Assembly (NCBI GenBank): GCA_029570375.1
Contig: JAKPXB010000040.1
Location: 91,464-155,463, forward strand
DNA length: 64,000 nt
Reading direction: 5' to 3'
Origin: Bacillota bacterium
GTDB taxonomy: Bacteria; Bacillota; Clostridia; Saccharofermentanales; DTU023
This document shows positions 40,842 through 51,059 of this stretch, one piece after another. The position numbers and the translations under genes were made by a program. The notes beneath the pieces are model-generated. The model worked only from the letters and a program-made list of their open reading frames with translations. It did no database searches and was not told the DNA's origin. Position 1 is the first letter of the stretch; the number at the start of each line of letters is the position of its first letter.

Positions 40842-40910
40842 AAATAACGTGACCGCGGCAGGATCTTTTTCTCTTTCCCCGCAGATAGGCTTCGTCCGCG
40901 CGTATCTTCC

Positions 40911-42287
40911 TCATTCTATTGCGAGCGCCGCCTCATACCAAACCTTTTGCCTGCGGTAACGGAGAGCTTGCCAGTTTACCGATTGCGGCATATATAGAGA
41001 AAAACCGTACTGCCAGATGCCGTCGCCGAGATTCCCGTCGTCGAAGATCGGAAATGCCTCGTACCACATCTGACCGTCAAACAGCTGGACAGCTTCCACA
41101 GTTTCTGCCCAGGATGAGTCGCGGGGAAGAAAGTTATAGAAATAAAGGCCATTCCGCTTTTCGCACATCAGTTTTGAAGTGACGCAGTCAGCACGCCGGA
41201 AATCCCCTTCCACGGGAAATGCTTCAGGAGCGATAAGCTCCGGTGTCATTTGCAGCAGATAGTCCAGGTTTCTTTCCGCCAGTTCGAGTATGACGAAGTC
41301 CGGATTAACTTCGGACAGCAAACTATACCGATATGGGAGAATACGCGAATAATGAACAGTATGAAAAGTACTGGAGAAAAAATCAATCCAGGCGTTCGCG
41401 AAACTGTCGCGAAACATAAGAACCGTGTTTTCGTTCTTTGGATTGATTGTCTCAATCGCCGGATCTTCGGATGTTCGAATGGGGCGTTTTAGCAGATAAT
41501 CCTTTTCAAAACAGGGAAAAAGGACCTGCTCATCGCTTGACTGAACGGCGGGGAATAACATATTCGTCAGATCCGCTTCCCATCCCCGATCGACAGGGCA
41601 GGGAGAACCCAGAGATAACGTTCGTTCTTCCAGTGACAGCCGCTCCATGATTTCTTTGTAGGCGATGGAAGAACCCAGGAGGTTCCAATGCGTATCTTCC
41701 GGATGATAGAGGTTGTACGCGGATGTGTCCTTGGCCCTGATCAGCACCTCCTCAAGATAACAGCCATCAGGCATGACCGCTTTCAATCGCTCCAGCGGCC
41801 GCTTGCTTCCAACGACGCGCACCCACTTCGGCATAAACTCCGGATAGACCGTCGACTTATTAGGAGCAAAACATACCAGGAAAACGCGGTCTCCCTGTTC
41901 TGCCGCGTGCCGCTGAATTGCGAGTGATTGTGCGATTTTCCGGCAGTCTCCCTCGCTTAAGTGCTCGCTTCGCACATAGTCTTTCGTCGTCGGTGCGAAA
42001 TAATACCAACCCCCCCGTCCCTTGACAACCTGGTCGCTGCCGCTGTCATTGAACAGGGAGCACAGCGCTCTGTGGTAAAACGTCACAAGCGTTGATCTGA
42101 AGGGAAAATGCCTGCTCCACCAGCGGTCAAAATCCACGCCGAACTGATGACTCACTTCAAACGCCGGAAGAGGTGAAAGCGGTTCTTTTGAATAGTTGGG
42201 GGAACGGATTCCGGCTGCAAACGCGATCAGAGGTACGAAAAGTGATATTAACAGGAGAGAACTGATTACCTTTTCAAAACGTGACAT
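40911..42287 (-). CDS. DHHW/AlgX-like protein, putative O-acetylation partner
   Basis: N-terminal TM; GGWYYFAPTTKDYV; YHPEDTHWNLLGSSIAYKEI; LMFRDSFANAWIDFFSSTF; next to an MBOAT gene. Confidence 0.82.
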   Translation of the reverse strand: MSRFEKVISSLLLISLFVPLIAFAAGIRSPNYSKEPLSPLPAFEVSHQFGVDFDRWWSRHFPFRSTLVTFYHRALCSLFNDSGSDQVVKGRGGWYYFAPTTKDYVRSEHLSEGDCRKIAQSLAIQRHAAEQGDRVFLVCFAPNKSTVYPEFMPKWVRVVGSKRPLERLKAVMPDGCYLEEVLIRAKDTSAYNLYHPEDTHWNLLGSSIAYKEIMERLSLEERTLSLGSPCPVDRGWEADLTNMLFPAVQSSDEQVLFPCFEKDYLLKRPIRTSEDPAIETINPKNENTVLMFRDSFANAWIDFFSSTFHTVHYSRILPYRYSLLSEVNPDFVILELAERNLDYLLQMTPELIAPEAFPVEGDFRRADCVTSKLMCEKRNGLYFYNFLPRDSSWAETVEAVQLFDGQMWYEAFPIFDDGNLGDGIWQYGFSLYMPQSVNWQALRYRRQKVWYEAALAIE

Positions 42288-42298
42288 TCCGCATTCTC

Positions 42299-43648
42299 CT
42301 AGAATCGAAAATAAATAAACGGGTTATAGGTGGACGCGGACAAATTCAGAAGACAGCAAATCCAGAGAAGAGCGACCCATCCCCATCTCAGCTTGTCATG
42401 AACGCGGATATCGGGCGTCCAACGAATCGAAGCGACGACACAGACGGCCATCGCGATCCAGAACAAAGGCGTCGCTACTTCCTGGATCGCCGCCGCGACA
42501 GGTACTGAAGAATACCAGGGCATAAGCATTGCTCGCATATGAGAGAGCGCGGCGGTCAGCGAGGGTGCTCGAAATAACACGAATCCAAAGATGACAACTG
42601 AAAGCGTATAAACATGCCCCGCGATCTTAGGCCATCGCCGAGAACGCAGAATCAGTCTCTCGATTGACAGGAAAAACCAATGCCATAAACCCCACAGAAC
42701 AAAATTCCATGCGGCACCGTGCCAGAGACCGGTAAGCAAGAAGATAATCAGCTGGTTCCTGATTGTCCGTCCTCTGCCCGCGCGGTTTCCTCCGAGCGGA
42801 TAGTAGACATATTCGCGAAACCATGTCGTCAAGCTGATATGCCAGCGGCGCCAAAAATCACGGACACTGAAAGCGGCTAGAGGTTTGTCAAAATTTTCTT
42901 TGAAACGGAACCCAAACATCCGCCCAAGTCCGATTGCCATGTCCGAGTATCCCGAGAAGTCGTAGTATATCTGGAAGACATACGCAATCGCGATGAGCCA
43001 TGATCCGAAAAATGAAAACGGTTCAACCTCGTAAAGCCGGTCGACGACAACAGCCATCGGGTTGGCGAGCAGAAGTTTCTTTGCCAATCCCATGGTAAAC
43101 CGCGAAAGACCGGCAGCCGTCTCCTCAAACGACATTTTTCGATGCGGCAGCTGTTCCCGGATGTCACTGTATCTGACAATCGGACCCGCAATAAGCTGTG
43201 GGAAAAAAGCGAGATAGAGCAGAAAGTGGTCGAATCTTCTCTGTACGTCTACATGTCCCCGATGGACATCAATCACATAACTTAACGCCTGGAAGGTATA
43301 AAAACTGATGCCGATCGGAAGCGGGATTGCGGGGACCGCAATGCTGATCACCGCGGCACTGTTGAGCGTGTCCACAATAAACGCAGCGTATTTAAACAAA
43401 GCGAGCAGCCCGAGGTTAAATACGATATTGACCGTCATCATTCCTCTGCGATGAATTATGAACGCGGATGCATAGTTGACCAATGAACTCAGAAGCAGGA
43501 GCAGAATATAGAGTGGCTCACCCCATGCGTAGAATACCAGGCTGAAGAAAAGCACGCTATAGTTTTTCACACGCGGCGGCGCGAGCCATACAAGCAGGAG
43601 TGTCACCGGCAGAAAAATAAAAATAAAAGTAGTACTGCTGAAAACCAT
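42299..43648 (-). CDS. MBOAT-family O-acyltransferase
   Basis: MVFSSTTFIFIFLPVTLLLVW; YYDFSGYSDMAIGLGRMFGFRFKENFDKPLAAFSVRDFWRRWHISLTTWFREYVYYPLGGNR; LLTGLWHGAAWNFVLWGLWH. Confidence 0.95.
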   Translation of the reverse strand: MVFSSTTFIFIFLPVTLLLVWLAPPRVKNYSVLFFSLVFYAWGEPLYILLLLLSSLVNYASAFIIHRRGMMTVNIVFNLGLLALFKYAAFIVDTLNSAAVISIAVPAIPLPIGISFYTFQALSYVIDVHRGHVDVQRRFDHFLLYLAFFPQLIAGPIVRYSDIREQLPHRKMSFEETAAGLSRFTMGLAKKLLLANPMAVVVDRLYEVEPFSFFGSWLIAIAYVFQIYYDFSGYSDMAIGLGRMFGFRFKENFDKPLAAFSVRDFWRRWHISLTTWFREYVYYPLGGNRAGRGRTIRNQLIIFLLTGLWHGAAWNFVLWGLWHWFFLSIERLILRSRRWPKIAGHVYTLSVVIFGFVLFRAPSLTAALSHMRAMLMPWYSSVPVAAAIQEVATPLFWIAMAVCVVASIRWTPDIRVHDKLRWGWVALLWICCLLNLSASTYNPFIYFRF

Positions 43649-43680
43649 GGCCGCAGATTGAGTACCGCTGACCGGGAGGG

Positions 43681-44373
43681 TCAGGACGTAGTTTTCAGGA
43701 TATATGAAATTGATGTTACCTGATCTTCAATAATCACAATAACGAGTTCGGCGCCATGCCTGTGCCAGACATACTGACCTGTTTCTTCCGAATCGTACGC
43801 TCCATATGCGCTCTGTACATCAGCGGCAGATGATCCGATCGCGATCCCTTCAGGAGTCTTCACAGAACTACCGGTGATGATCACAGCCACACATGTTTCC
43901 TTCCCGTCAATATCAGCGGAATTGACATCGAACGCTTCATAGCTGTACACGCGGTCATTCCCATCGAAGAAACAGCTTGGTGTCTCGTAGATGGACTTGG
44001 GATCACCGAGACTTGATAAAATATGCTCTATCTGATCACCCGGCAGAATCGGAACACCCCGATATGTAAAAGTTTGCCAACCTTCATCGGACGAAGCAGA
44101 CGGATCCCCGGAAACACCCGTCGCAGCCGTTTTGCCGCCAATTCTGACCACTCCCTCCGACGGCGCCGGCAAATTCGATTGTATCGGAAAGGCGCTCTGA
44201 TTCACGGACGAGGTCGTTCTCTCGTATTCTGTCCGATCCTGGCAGGACGTTAAAAGCGTCTCCGTCAGCAGAAAAAGACACAAGAGCAGACTAAACAAGA
44301 GCGGGTTTACCCAAGACAAGCGTTTACTATTGCACATCATGTTATCCTCACATGCCTGCTCCTCTCGGAGCAA
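43681..44373 (-). CDS. Secreted/lipoprotein-like hypothetical in the MBOAT operon
   Basis: Signal LLFSLLLCLFLLTETLLTSCQD; 230 aa. Confidence 0.6.
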   Translation of the reverse strand: MLREEQACEDNMMCNSKRLSWVNPLLFSLLLCLFLLTETLLTSCQDRTEYERTTSSVNQSAFPIQSNLPAPSEGVVRIGGKTAATGVSGDPSASSDEGWQTFTYRGVPILPGDQIEHILSSLGDPKSIYETPSCFFDGNDRVYSYEAFDVNSADIDGKETCVAVIITGSSVKTPEGIAIGSSAADVQSAYGAYDSEETGQYVWHRHGAELVIVIIEDQVTSISYILKTTS

Positions 44374-44386
44374 TCGTTTCTGTATG

Positions 44387-46723
44387 TTATGGCGGCGTCA
44401 CGGCCGAAGCTGTTGTGCTGGAAGGTGGCTCCTGCGAAGGTTGAGTCACCTCGCCGGTTTTTTCAGATATCGATGTGCCCGACGCCGTCGATTCAGGCGG
44501 GGGCGGCGATGTCGGAACCGTTGTTTCAGCGGTTGACGGCAGAGAAGAAGGTAACGATGTTTCAGACGGCTCTGTCTCGGATGAAACCGTTGAGCCCACA
44601 GACTCGCTGGAAGGAACCGTTTCTGAGGTAGGGGGTGTTGTCTTGGTGACCGTTGACAATGGAGACGACGCCGGTGTTGTTGTCGACGGTGCCGTTGTCG
44701 TTGGTGGCGGAGACGGGGGAACTTTCGTCCCGATCTTCACTACCTTGTCAACCGGTTCTCGCTCAACAACGCTCTCTCTTAATCTGCGCCACGACTCAAC
44801 ATTATCGATGTATTCAACATCATAGGTTTCTTTCTTCACGCCATTCACGCCCTCGCGAACGACGACGCTCTGACCAGCCTGAAGTGTCGGGTCATTCTCT
44901 TCGATGACTTTGTAAGGAATTGACACATACACCTCAACGACCTTCATGACTTTCTCTCGCGCACCTGCCCATCTGAAAACACCGTTCGGTCCTCTCTTCT
45001 GCGCTTCCTGCAGCGAAATCCCGTAGAACTGATAACGCGGAATCGCGTCCGAGACAAAAGTCCTCCCGCCGAGTGTCACCATCACCCATGAATGCGTCTC
45101 CATGTCATTCATCATCGAATAGTTGGGAATACCGAGACGTGTCAGAAGAGCGCGGTTCGTAAACTGATGGATAAAGCAATCGCCATTACGCTGCGAAAGT
45201 CCTCTGATCGCGCCGCTGATCCAATCCGTTCGGTTCGTCTGAGAGGTATACCGCAATGAGCGGGCAATCCATTTCATCACCTGATAGCCCTGTTCATATA
45301 GAGACATATCCCCATGTACAATCTGGCGGAGTACCGAGTCACACAACTGATCCAGCTGCGCATTACCTGTCGAACGTTTAGGCGAATAAGGAGTGCGGTG
45401 CTTCACTGTCACCTGCGCAGACTGAGAAGATGTATTCCCCGAAGCATCCCGCGCCGTATAGATCACTGTATATGTCCCCGGAATATTTTCATTGACGCGG
45501 GAACGATCAACCGTGACGACAGGTTTCGGATCGCAGTCATCCCGCGCGAAGACGCCCTGCATGTATGACCGGTTATCTCCCCGCCGGTAGTACGTAAAAC
45601 TGTTTACACCATACAGAACAGGCGCTTGGGAATCACGAATAACCGTCAGAGTGGAACGGAGCCTGATGCGGTTGTTACCTTCGTCAATCACATCAATCTC
45701 TACGTCGGATGTCCCTATGCGATTGAACACCGGTTGTTTCACAAATTTGTATTTCACACTGGTCGCGTCACGCACATCCGTTACAAACTGTGACGGCTGC
45801 AAAGAAACACCCGCATAGGTTGTCCGGGGCACTGATGTCGCCGAAGGTTTCACCGTATCAACGATATCAACGAAACATATCAGTGCTTTGTTGTTCCAAT
45901 CAAAGAGTACTTCCTGCCGACTCACATGATTAAAAGTGATTTTTTTCAAATCACTGATTAAACGGACCTCTTCCGGCAACTGTCCGCCGAGTATAAATTC
46001 CTCTGATGTTAACGGTTGTTTTCTCCCGGCCTCGACCGTAATCGCTTCTTTGATCGAAATAAATGAGACATCCAAAGTCAGTGAAGTCCGGTTGCCCCCC
46101 GCATCTTCAGCAATCACCGTTACTTTCTGCGTACCGGGGACATCCGCTTTCGGCTTCTCCAAAAAAGACAAATTGGTCTCTGTGGCGTCTTCCAGAGACT
46201 CAATAAAAGCATCCGGTGTAAGCGCACTCATGAGAGGAACGACAACATGCCTGCCCGTCATCTTGGGGGGAATCGTATCGACAACTCGCAGCCATGATGA
46301 GTACACGCGAGGGCCAGCCTGTACTGAGACCTGATAATCGCCGGGAGTATCCAGATCAACAGCGGATAAGTCGCCGACAAAATAGCCTTTCTCTTCCCGG
46401 TCGAGTAAAAACGACGAGACATCGACACCGTCACTGCCCGCCTCCACTATAACCTCTGATCGAACACGCGGTTTGTTGTACCATTGTTCATATTCTTCCT
46501 GACGCTGCCGTTCGTCCTGCTCATCCTTCCGTAGCGCTTCCACATCCCCGCGGGCAAATTCGGCCTTATTCATGTGTTGATCCCATACGGAGGCACCGAT
46601 CAGCGCGCTGAAAGCAATGGAAACAATAAAAATAATCAGAACAGTTTTGACAATAAATTCTTTTGGCAGAGATGGAGAATTGATCTGGTCATGGCGCTGA
46701 AAAATTCGACTGTATTGAAACAT
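44387..46723 (-). CDS. Membrane-anchored transglutaminase-domain protein with Ig-like segments and Ser/Thr/Pro-rich tail
   Basis: N-terminal TM; Ig-like strands (DNIPGTYTVIYTARDASGNTSSQSAQVTV type); GLSQRNGDCFIHQFTNRALLTRLGIPNYSMMNDMETHSWVMVTLGGRTFVSDA (Cys-His-Asp core). Confidence 0.83.
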   Translation of the reverse strand: MFQYSRIFQRHDQINSPSLPKEFIVKTVLIIFIVSIAFSALIGASVWDQHMNKAEFARGDVEALRKDEQDERQRQEEYEQWYNKPRVRSEVIVEAGSDGVDVSSFLLDREEKGYFVGDLSAVDLDTPGDYQVSVQAGPRVYSSWLRVVDTIPPKMTGRHVVVPLMSALTPDAFIESLEDATETNLSFLEKPKADVPGTQKVTVIAEDAGGNRTSLTLDVSFISIKEAITVEAGRKQPLTSEEFILGGQLPEEVRLISDLKKITFNHVSRQEVLFDWNNKALICFVDIVDTVKPSATSVPRTTYAGVSLQPSQFVTDVRDATSVKYKFVKQPVFNRIGTSDVEIDVIDEGNNRIRLRSTLTVIRDSQAPVLYGVNSFTYYRRGDNRSYMQGVFARDDCDPKPVVTVDRSRVNENIPGTYTVIYTARDASGNTSSQSAQVTVKHRTPYSPKRSTGNAQLDQLCDSVLRQIVHGDMSLYEQGYQVMKWIARSLRYTSQTNRTDWISGAIRGLSQRNGDCFIHQFTNRALLTRLGIPNYSMMNDMETHSWVMVTLGGRTFVSDAIPRYQFYGISLQEAQKRGPNGVFRWAGAREKVMKVVEVYVSIPYKVIEENDPTLQAGQSVVVREGVNGVKKETYDVEYIDNVESWRRLRESVVEREPVDKVVKIGTKVPPSPPPTTTAPSTTTPASSPLSTVTKTTPPTSETVPSSESVGSTVSSETEPSETSLPSSLPSTAETTVPTSPPPPESTASGTSISEKTGEVTQPSQEPPSSTTASAVTPP

Positions 46724-46938
46724 ATGTCATATCCTGTCATTTTGATGACCAATGCATACTTCGAACTGGAAGCTTTGCGATGAATCACAGCACGACCCAA
46801 GGAATGGTTAGATGACTGCTTGTATATAATACCATGAAAATACTCCGTCCAATCCCCCCGGACTGCAGTAAACAACCACAAAGCCGATTCAATCAGACAG
46901 CTTTTAACAACTCGACCCGTTCTCTGGAACTTGTTCTG

Positions 46939-47697
46939 TTAAGGCGCGGCATCGAGGTTTTTTTGACTGTCCGCAGGCTCCCCGGCCTTTTTATTCGAAA
47001 TCCTGTAGAAAACGATGCCGACCAGAGCGGCGGCAGCCCCGATTCCAAAGACAAAAGCCGCAAAACCGTACCTCTTGGATCCTAGCAATCCGCCGCCAAC
47101 CGTCGAAGTCACCACAGAGAAAAAGCGCGCGAACAGCAGTTTCAGCCATGTGCCCAGTTTCATCGGTGTGAGTCCCGCGAGATAAGTCAGAATGTCTTTC
47201 GGCGTTCCGGGGATGAGGAGAAGGAGAAACATGAGGAGGTTAAGCTGTTTGGGTTTATGAAAAATCTTCACAGCGTCGATTTTCTCAGATTCAAAAAACA
47301 ATTCAACGACCGGACGCCCGAATCGTTTGACAAACAGAAAGATCAAAACACTCGCGGCATAGATCGCGGCCATCGACAGCAGGGTTCCTTCCCATGAGCC
47401 AAACGCGTAACCGGCGGCAATTTCGAAGGGCTCGCCGGGTATGATCGCGAGCACGACCTGGACCATCACCGCAATAAAAAACAAAAACCGACTCGTAACC
47501 GGGTGTCTCGCGACCAGGGCACGCACCTTCTCCGCGTCCGCGAGAAACCGGACGAGGGGTCTGCCCCAGATCATAAAAATGAGCGCGGGTCCGACGGTCA
47601 TCAAGACCATCAGCGAAATGGCAAGGATACGCTGAAAGAGGCGCCGGCGGCGCGCGGCTAAAAGTGTCCCCGCAGGTTTGAATTGATTATCTGTCAT
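46939..47697 (-). CDS. VTT/DedA/TVP38-like membrane protein
   Basis: VVLAIIPGEPFEIAAGYAFGSWEGTLLSMAAIYAASVLIFLFVKRFGR; LLLIPGTPKDILTYLAGLTPM. Confidence 0.85.
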   Translation of the reverse strand: MTDNQFKPAGTLLAARRRRLFQRILAISLMVLMTVGPALIFMIWGRPLVRFLADAEKVRALVARHPVTSRFLFFIAVMVQVVLAIIPGEPFEIAAGYAFGSWEGTLLSMAAIYAASVLIFLFVKRFGRPVVELFFESEKIDAVKIFHKPKQLNLLMFLLLLIPGTPKDILTYLAGLTPMKLGTWLKLLFARFFSVVTSTVGGGLLGSKRYGFAAFVFGIGAAAALVGIVFYRISNKKAGEPADSQKNLDAAP

Positions 47698-47723
47698 CTG
47701 GTTTTTTCACAATTCTGTTAACA

Positions 47724-47752
47724 AAGGCGCAAGCCTGTTAAACTTGCGCCTT
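47724..47752 (-). terminator. Stem-loop after the Tim44-like gene
   Basis: AAGGCGCAAG-CCTGTTAAA-CTTGCGCCTT perfect 10-bp arms. Confidence 0.65.
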
Positions 47753-47794
47753 AAACCGTCAAATAGTTCACGCCATGAAAGGCAGGATCTGCCG

Positions 47795-48718
47795 CTACAG
47801 CGTCTGCTGCGCGACACCGGCGATGTTGGAAAGCACCCAATCGAATTCCGGCGCCGAAACGATGGAATGGCAGTATGCGCAGCGCGCGGATTGCGTCAGA
47901 TCGATCGGAGCGCCGCAGTGCGGGCAGTTCCTGCTGATCTCCGATTTTCCGGATTCGTCGGGGGCTGCCGTCTGTACGCCTTTTGATCGGATCATGGTCC
48001 AGTCGTATGTCATAAATTTCTCACGCTTGGGATCGCCGGAAACGACACCTCCCGTGTTTCGATCGATCGTGTAATCGACAATCCTCGTCGTCAGTCTCAG
48101 GGATAGGTTATCGTTCTGATCATCCTGATAGAATTGTTTAAGCGCAACATTCATCACGGCGATCCGTTCGATCCTGTTGATATACCCGCGGCTTATCAGC
48201 TCTTGCAGCTGACGCGCCATCTGACTGAAGAGATCATCCGTCATACGGGCGCGCATCGGCTCCCAGTCCTGGTTCTCCCACGCGCGCTGCATCTCCGTAT
48301 AGAGGTTTGCCACTTTCTCGCGCATTTCGGCTTCCGTAAAGAACGGGTCCACCTGACGAACCTGATCCGCGACCGCGGCAGACTGTTCAGGCGTAATCTG
48401 CCTCACCGCCGGTGTCACGCTGCCGCGATGTCCCCCTCTGGACTTGAGGAACAGGAAAATGAGCACGATAATAATGATGAAAACCGTTCCGCCGGTTCCG
48501 CCGGAGACAATAGGTATGCCAAAGAATCCGTCACCGCCGCTGAAACCTCCGCCGTCATTCCCGCCCGGATCAAAGTTGAAATCGTCATTCCCACCGAAAC
48601 CGCCGGCATCAAGGGGAGAGGGGAAAAGGCGTACCTGAGCCGATACCATCACACTGATGCCTGCCACGAGTGTCAGTACTATGAGAACAATCAATAGATG
48701 CTTCATCGATTTATTCAT
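47795..48718 (-). CDS. Tim44-like domain protein with Gly-rich linker and zinc-ribbon
   Basis: Start MNKSMKHLLIVLIV; GGNDDFNFDPGGNDGGGFSGGDGFFG; VDPFFTEAEMREKVANLYTEMQRAWENQDWEPMRARMTDDLF; CPHCGAPIDLTQSARCAYC. Confidence 0.8.
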   Translation of the reverse strand: MNKSMKHLLIVLIVLTLVAGISVMVSAQVRLFPSPLDAGGFGGNDDFNFDPGGNDGGGFSGGDGFFGIPIVSGGTGGTVFIIIIVLIFLFLKSRGGHRGSVTPAVRQITPEQSAAVADQVRQVDPFFTEAEMREKVANLYTEMQRAWENQDWEPMRARMTDDLFSQMARQLQELISRGYINRIERIAVMNVALKQFYQDDQNDNLSLRLTTRIVDYTIDRNTGGVVSGDPKREKFMTYDWTMIRSKGVQTAAPDESGKSEISRNCPHCGAPIDLTQSARCAYCHSIVSAPEFDWVLSNIAGVAQQTL

Positions 48719-48948
48719 AACACAAAAGCCGCCTTTCACAAATGCCGCATGCCCGCCGGTTGTTCTGCTTAAAGACTCGGTCAGGGACAGAGCCGCGATA
48801 ACGCAAACACAAGTCTCTCCTGAACAAACTATAGCACGGGTTCGGGCAAAATAGCATAGCTTCTCCGGTGAATTCACTCATCTGCCAATGATTTGTCACC
48901 GGGTCATCGATCGTGCATTTATTCTCATTGTTTTGTCAAAGACAGCCG

Positions 48949-49812
48949 TTAACCCACGCGCTCTGACATGATAATCTCAATTTCTTCCGGATTGAGGCCG
49001 ACCATGGCCTCACCGAGGTTCTCGGAAATGCGCGCGAGGTGCTCGGGGTCATCGTAATGTCTGCATGCCTCTACGATCGCTTTCGCGCGCTTCACAGGAT
49101 CACCGGATTTGAAGACGCCGGATCCGACAAAGACGCCTTCCGCGCCGAGCTGCCGCATCAATGCCGCGTCCGCCGGCGTCGCGACGCCGCCGGCAGAGAA
49201 ATTCGGGACGGGGAGTTTCCCGTGGTCATGGACATAGCGGAGCAAGTCAATCGGCACCGCCAGATCGCGCGCCATCACATACAGCTCATCCTCGCGCAGC
49301 GAGACAGCCTTCCTGATTTCTCCGGTGATCTGGCGCATATGTTTGACAGCCTGGACGATATCGCCCGTTCCCGCTTCCCCTTTTGTCCGGATCATCTTAG
49401 CCCCCTCGGAAATCCGGCGAAGCGCTTCGCCGAGCCCGCGGGCTCCGCAGACAAAGGGAACGGCAAACAGATGCTTATCGATATGGTTCAGCTCATCGGC
49501 GGGCGTCAGTACTTCGCTCTCGTCGACAAAATCGACACCGACAGCTTCAAGGATCTGTGCTTCGACGAAATGCCCGATGCGCACTTTAGCCATCACGGGA
49601 ATCTTAACCGCTTTCATGATGGCTTTGATCATGCCGGGATCGCTCATTCTTGAAACGCCGCCTGCCGCTCTGATGTCAGCAGGAACGCGCTCAAGCGCCA
49701 TAATGGAGACGGCGCCCGCTTCTTCCGCGATCTTAGCCTGTTCGACGTTGACGACGTCCATAATGACGCCGCCCTTCAATTTCTCTGCCAATTCCCGATC
49801 AAATTCTTTCAT
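48949..49812 (-). CDS. pdxS: Pyridoxal 5'-phosphate synthase lyase subunit
   Basis: [94 protein letters not shown]. Confidence 0.98.
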   Translation of the reverse strand: MKEFDRELAEKLKGGVIMDVVNVEQAKIAEEAGAVSIMALERVPADIRAAGGVSRMSDPGMIKAIMKAVKIPVMAKVRIGHFVEAQILEAVGVDFVDESEVLTPADELNHIDKHLFAVPFVCGARGLGEALRRISEGAKMIRTKGEAGTGDIVQAVKHMRQITGEIRKAVSLREDELYVMARDLAVPIDLLRYVHDHGKLPVPNFSAGGVATPADAALMRQLGAEGVFVGSGVFKSGDPVKRAKAIVEACRHYDDPEHLARISENLGEAMVGLNPEEIEIIMSERVG

Positions 49813-49860
49813 CCGAAATGCCCTCCGTCATATGTAAAACAGATCAATAAACTCAGGAAA

Positions 49861-49884
49861 AAGGGGCCCTGCACAAAAGACCCC
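49861..49884 (-). terminator. Terminator-like stem-loop downstream of nrdG
   Basis: Minus strand GGGGTC-TTTTGTGCAG-GGCCCC then TTTTTCC. Confidence 0.6.
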
Positions 49885-50221
49885 ATCACCGTTAACCTGC
49901 TCCTGTCGTCAGTATTATCAGTATACGACTGTCACTCCAAGAACGCAACAACGCGCAGGTTCTGAAGCCGCGATGGTTCGCCGCCGGGTCAGAAGTGTTG
50001 GAAGAAACGAAGATCACGCTCGAGGAAGGCGGCGTGCTCTTCCTGTTCAGTGACGGCGTCGGCCAATCCGGAATAGAGCGGAACCGTCCGCTGGGGTGGG
50101 GAGAAGGAGGAAAAAGGCAATCCATCCTGCTGAAATCCTCCGGCGTCATCAGGAGCAGCCGCCTCATCCATCGGACAAAGAGCGCAGATAAATTGTGCTC
50201 CCGCCACATAGTCCGCATGAA

Positions 50222-50803
50222 TCAGAATGTTCCGCGGTTTTCTACGCGTTTGATCTCGTCCGCGAGCCGTTTCCCTTTTCCCTCATTCATAGCGATGACC
50301 CGCTGATTCCGGCTCCCTCGGAACGGGATGTCCAACGACCGCTCGCCGATCAGAAAAGGACCATCAATGAGGAGGTCGATTTTGCCCATGAGAGCGTCGA
50401 CAGAAGCGTTCTCCCGGGCGATCACCTGCAGCTTATCAAGCGTAAAACCTGTATAACAGATCACATCGCCTCCCGCGGAATGAATATAGTCCGTTATATC
50501 AGCCAGCGGTTCCGGCTGCAAAAAGGGTTCGCCTCCGGAGAATGTCACGCCGGACAACAGCGGGTCGTCATCGTAAAGCGACAGAATTTCCTGAACCGCC
50601 ATGTCCCTGCCCCCGGAGGGATCGTGCGTCTCAGGGTTGTGGCATCCCGGGCAGTGATGCGGACACCCCTGTAAGAAAACGACAAGGCGCACTCCCGGAC
50701 CATCTGTCACCGATTCCGGCACAACGCCCGCCATGCGGATCTTCGCCGCGCAGGCCGCCTTTCCTGTATTAACGTTGGCTTCACCAAGATCTGCCGGCTT
50801 CAT
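50222..50803 (-). CDS. nrdG: Anaerobic ribonucleoside-triphosphate reductase activating protein (radical SAM)
   Basis: DGPGVRLVVFLQGCPHHCPGCHNPETHDP; VTFSGGEPFLQPEPLADI. Confidence 0.93.
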   Translation of the reverse strand: MKPADLGEANVNTGKAACAAKIRMAGVVPESVTDGPGVRLVVFLQGCPHHCPGCHNPETHDPSGGRDMAVQEILSLYDDDPLLSGVTFSGGEPFLQPEPLADITDYIHSAGGDVICYTGFTLDKLQVIARENASVDALMGKIDLLIDGPFLIGERSLDIPFRGSRNQRVIAMNEGKGKRLADEIKRVENRGTF

Positions 50804-50953
50804 TTATATCCTGACAATATGCTTGACGCGCTGGCGCTCTTCACTTTGTTTCGCGTCGTTAAATCGGTCGGTCGTTCCGACAAGGTACCCCGTGATCCTG
50901 CGGATACGCTGAAAATCGACTCCTTCTCCGATTTGTTTTCTCTTCTCTCGCAT
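50804..50953 (-). CDS. Separate NrdD C-terminal glycyl-radical domain protein
   Basis: MREKRKQIGEGVDFQRIRRITGYLVGTTDRFNDAKQSEERQRVKHIVRI resembles the NrdD radical-loop segment RRVCGYLG...FNxGKxxEVxxRVKH; AGAGGAAG RBS. Confidence 0.85.
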   Translation of the reverse strand: MREKRKQIGEGVDFQRIRRITGYLVGTTDRFNDAKQSEERQRVKHIVRI

Positions 50954-51059
50954 AGCTGCTTCCTCTTTCCAGGTGCTTATGACCTCCGGCAAACGCGGTC
51001 ACAAGTCCGATTAATTCTGATATGATCTGTCTTATCCGCCTCTTCGCGCGGGCTGGCTG

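Noticed and set aside
44387-44800. Ser/Thr/Pro-rich plus-strand ORFs opposite the transglutaminase tail
   Set aside because: Low-complexity C-terminal tail of the minus-strand protein read on the opposite strand
49892-50218. 108-aa and 72-aa overlapping minus-strand ORFs between pdxS and nrdG
   Set aside because: No recognisable motif and competing frames; not supportable as genes
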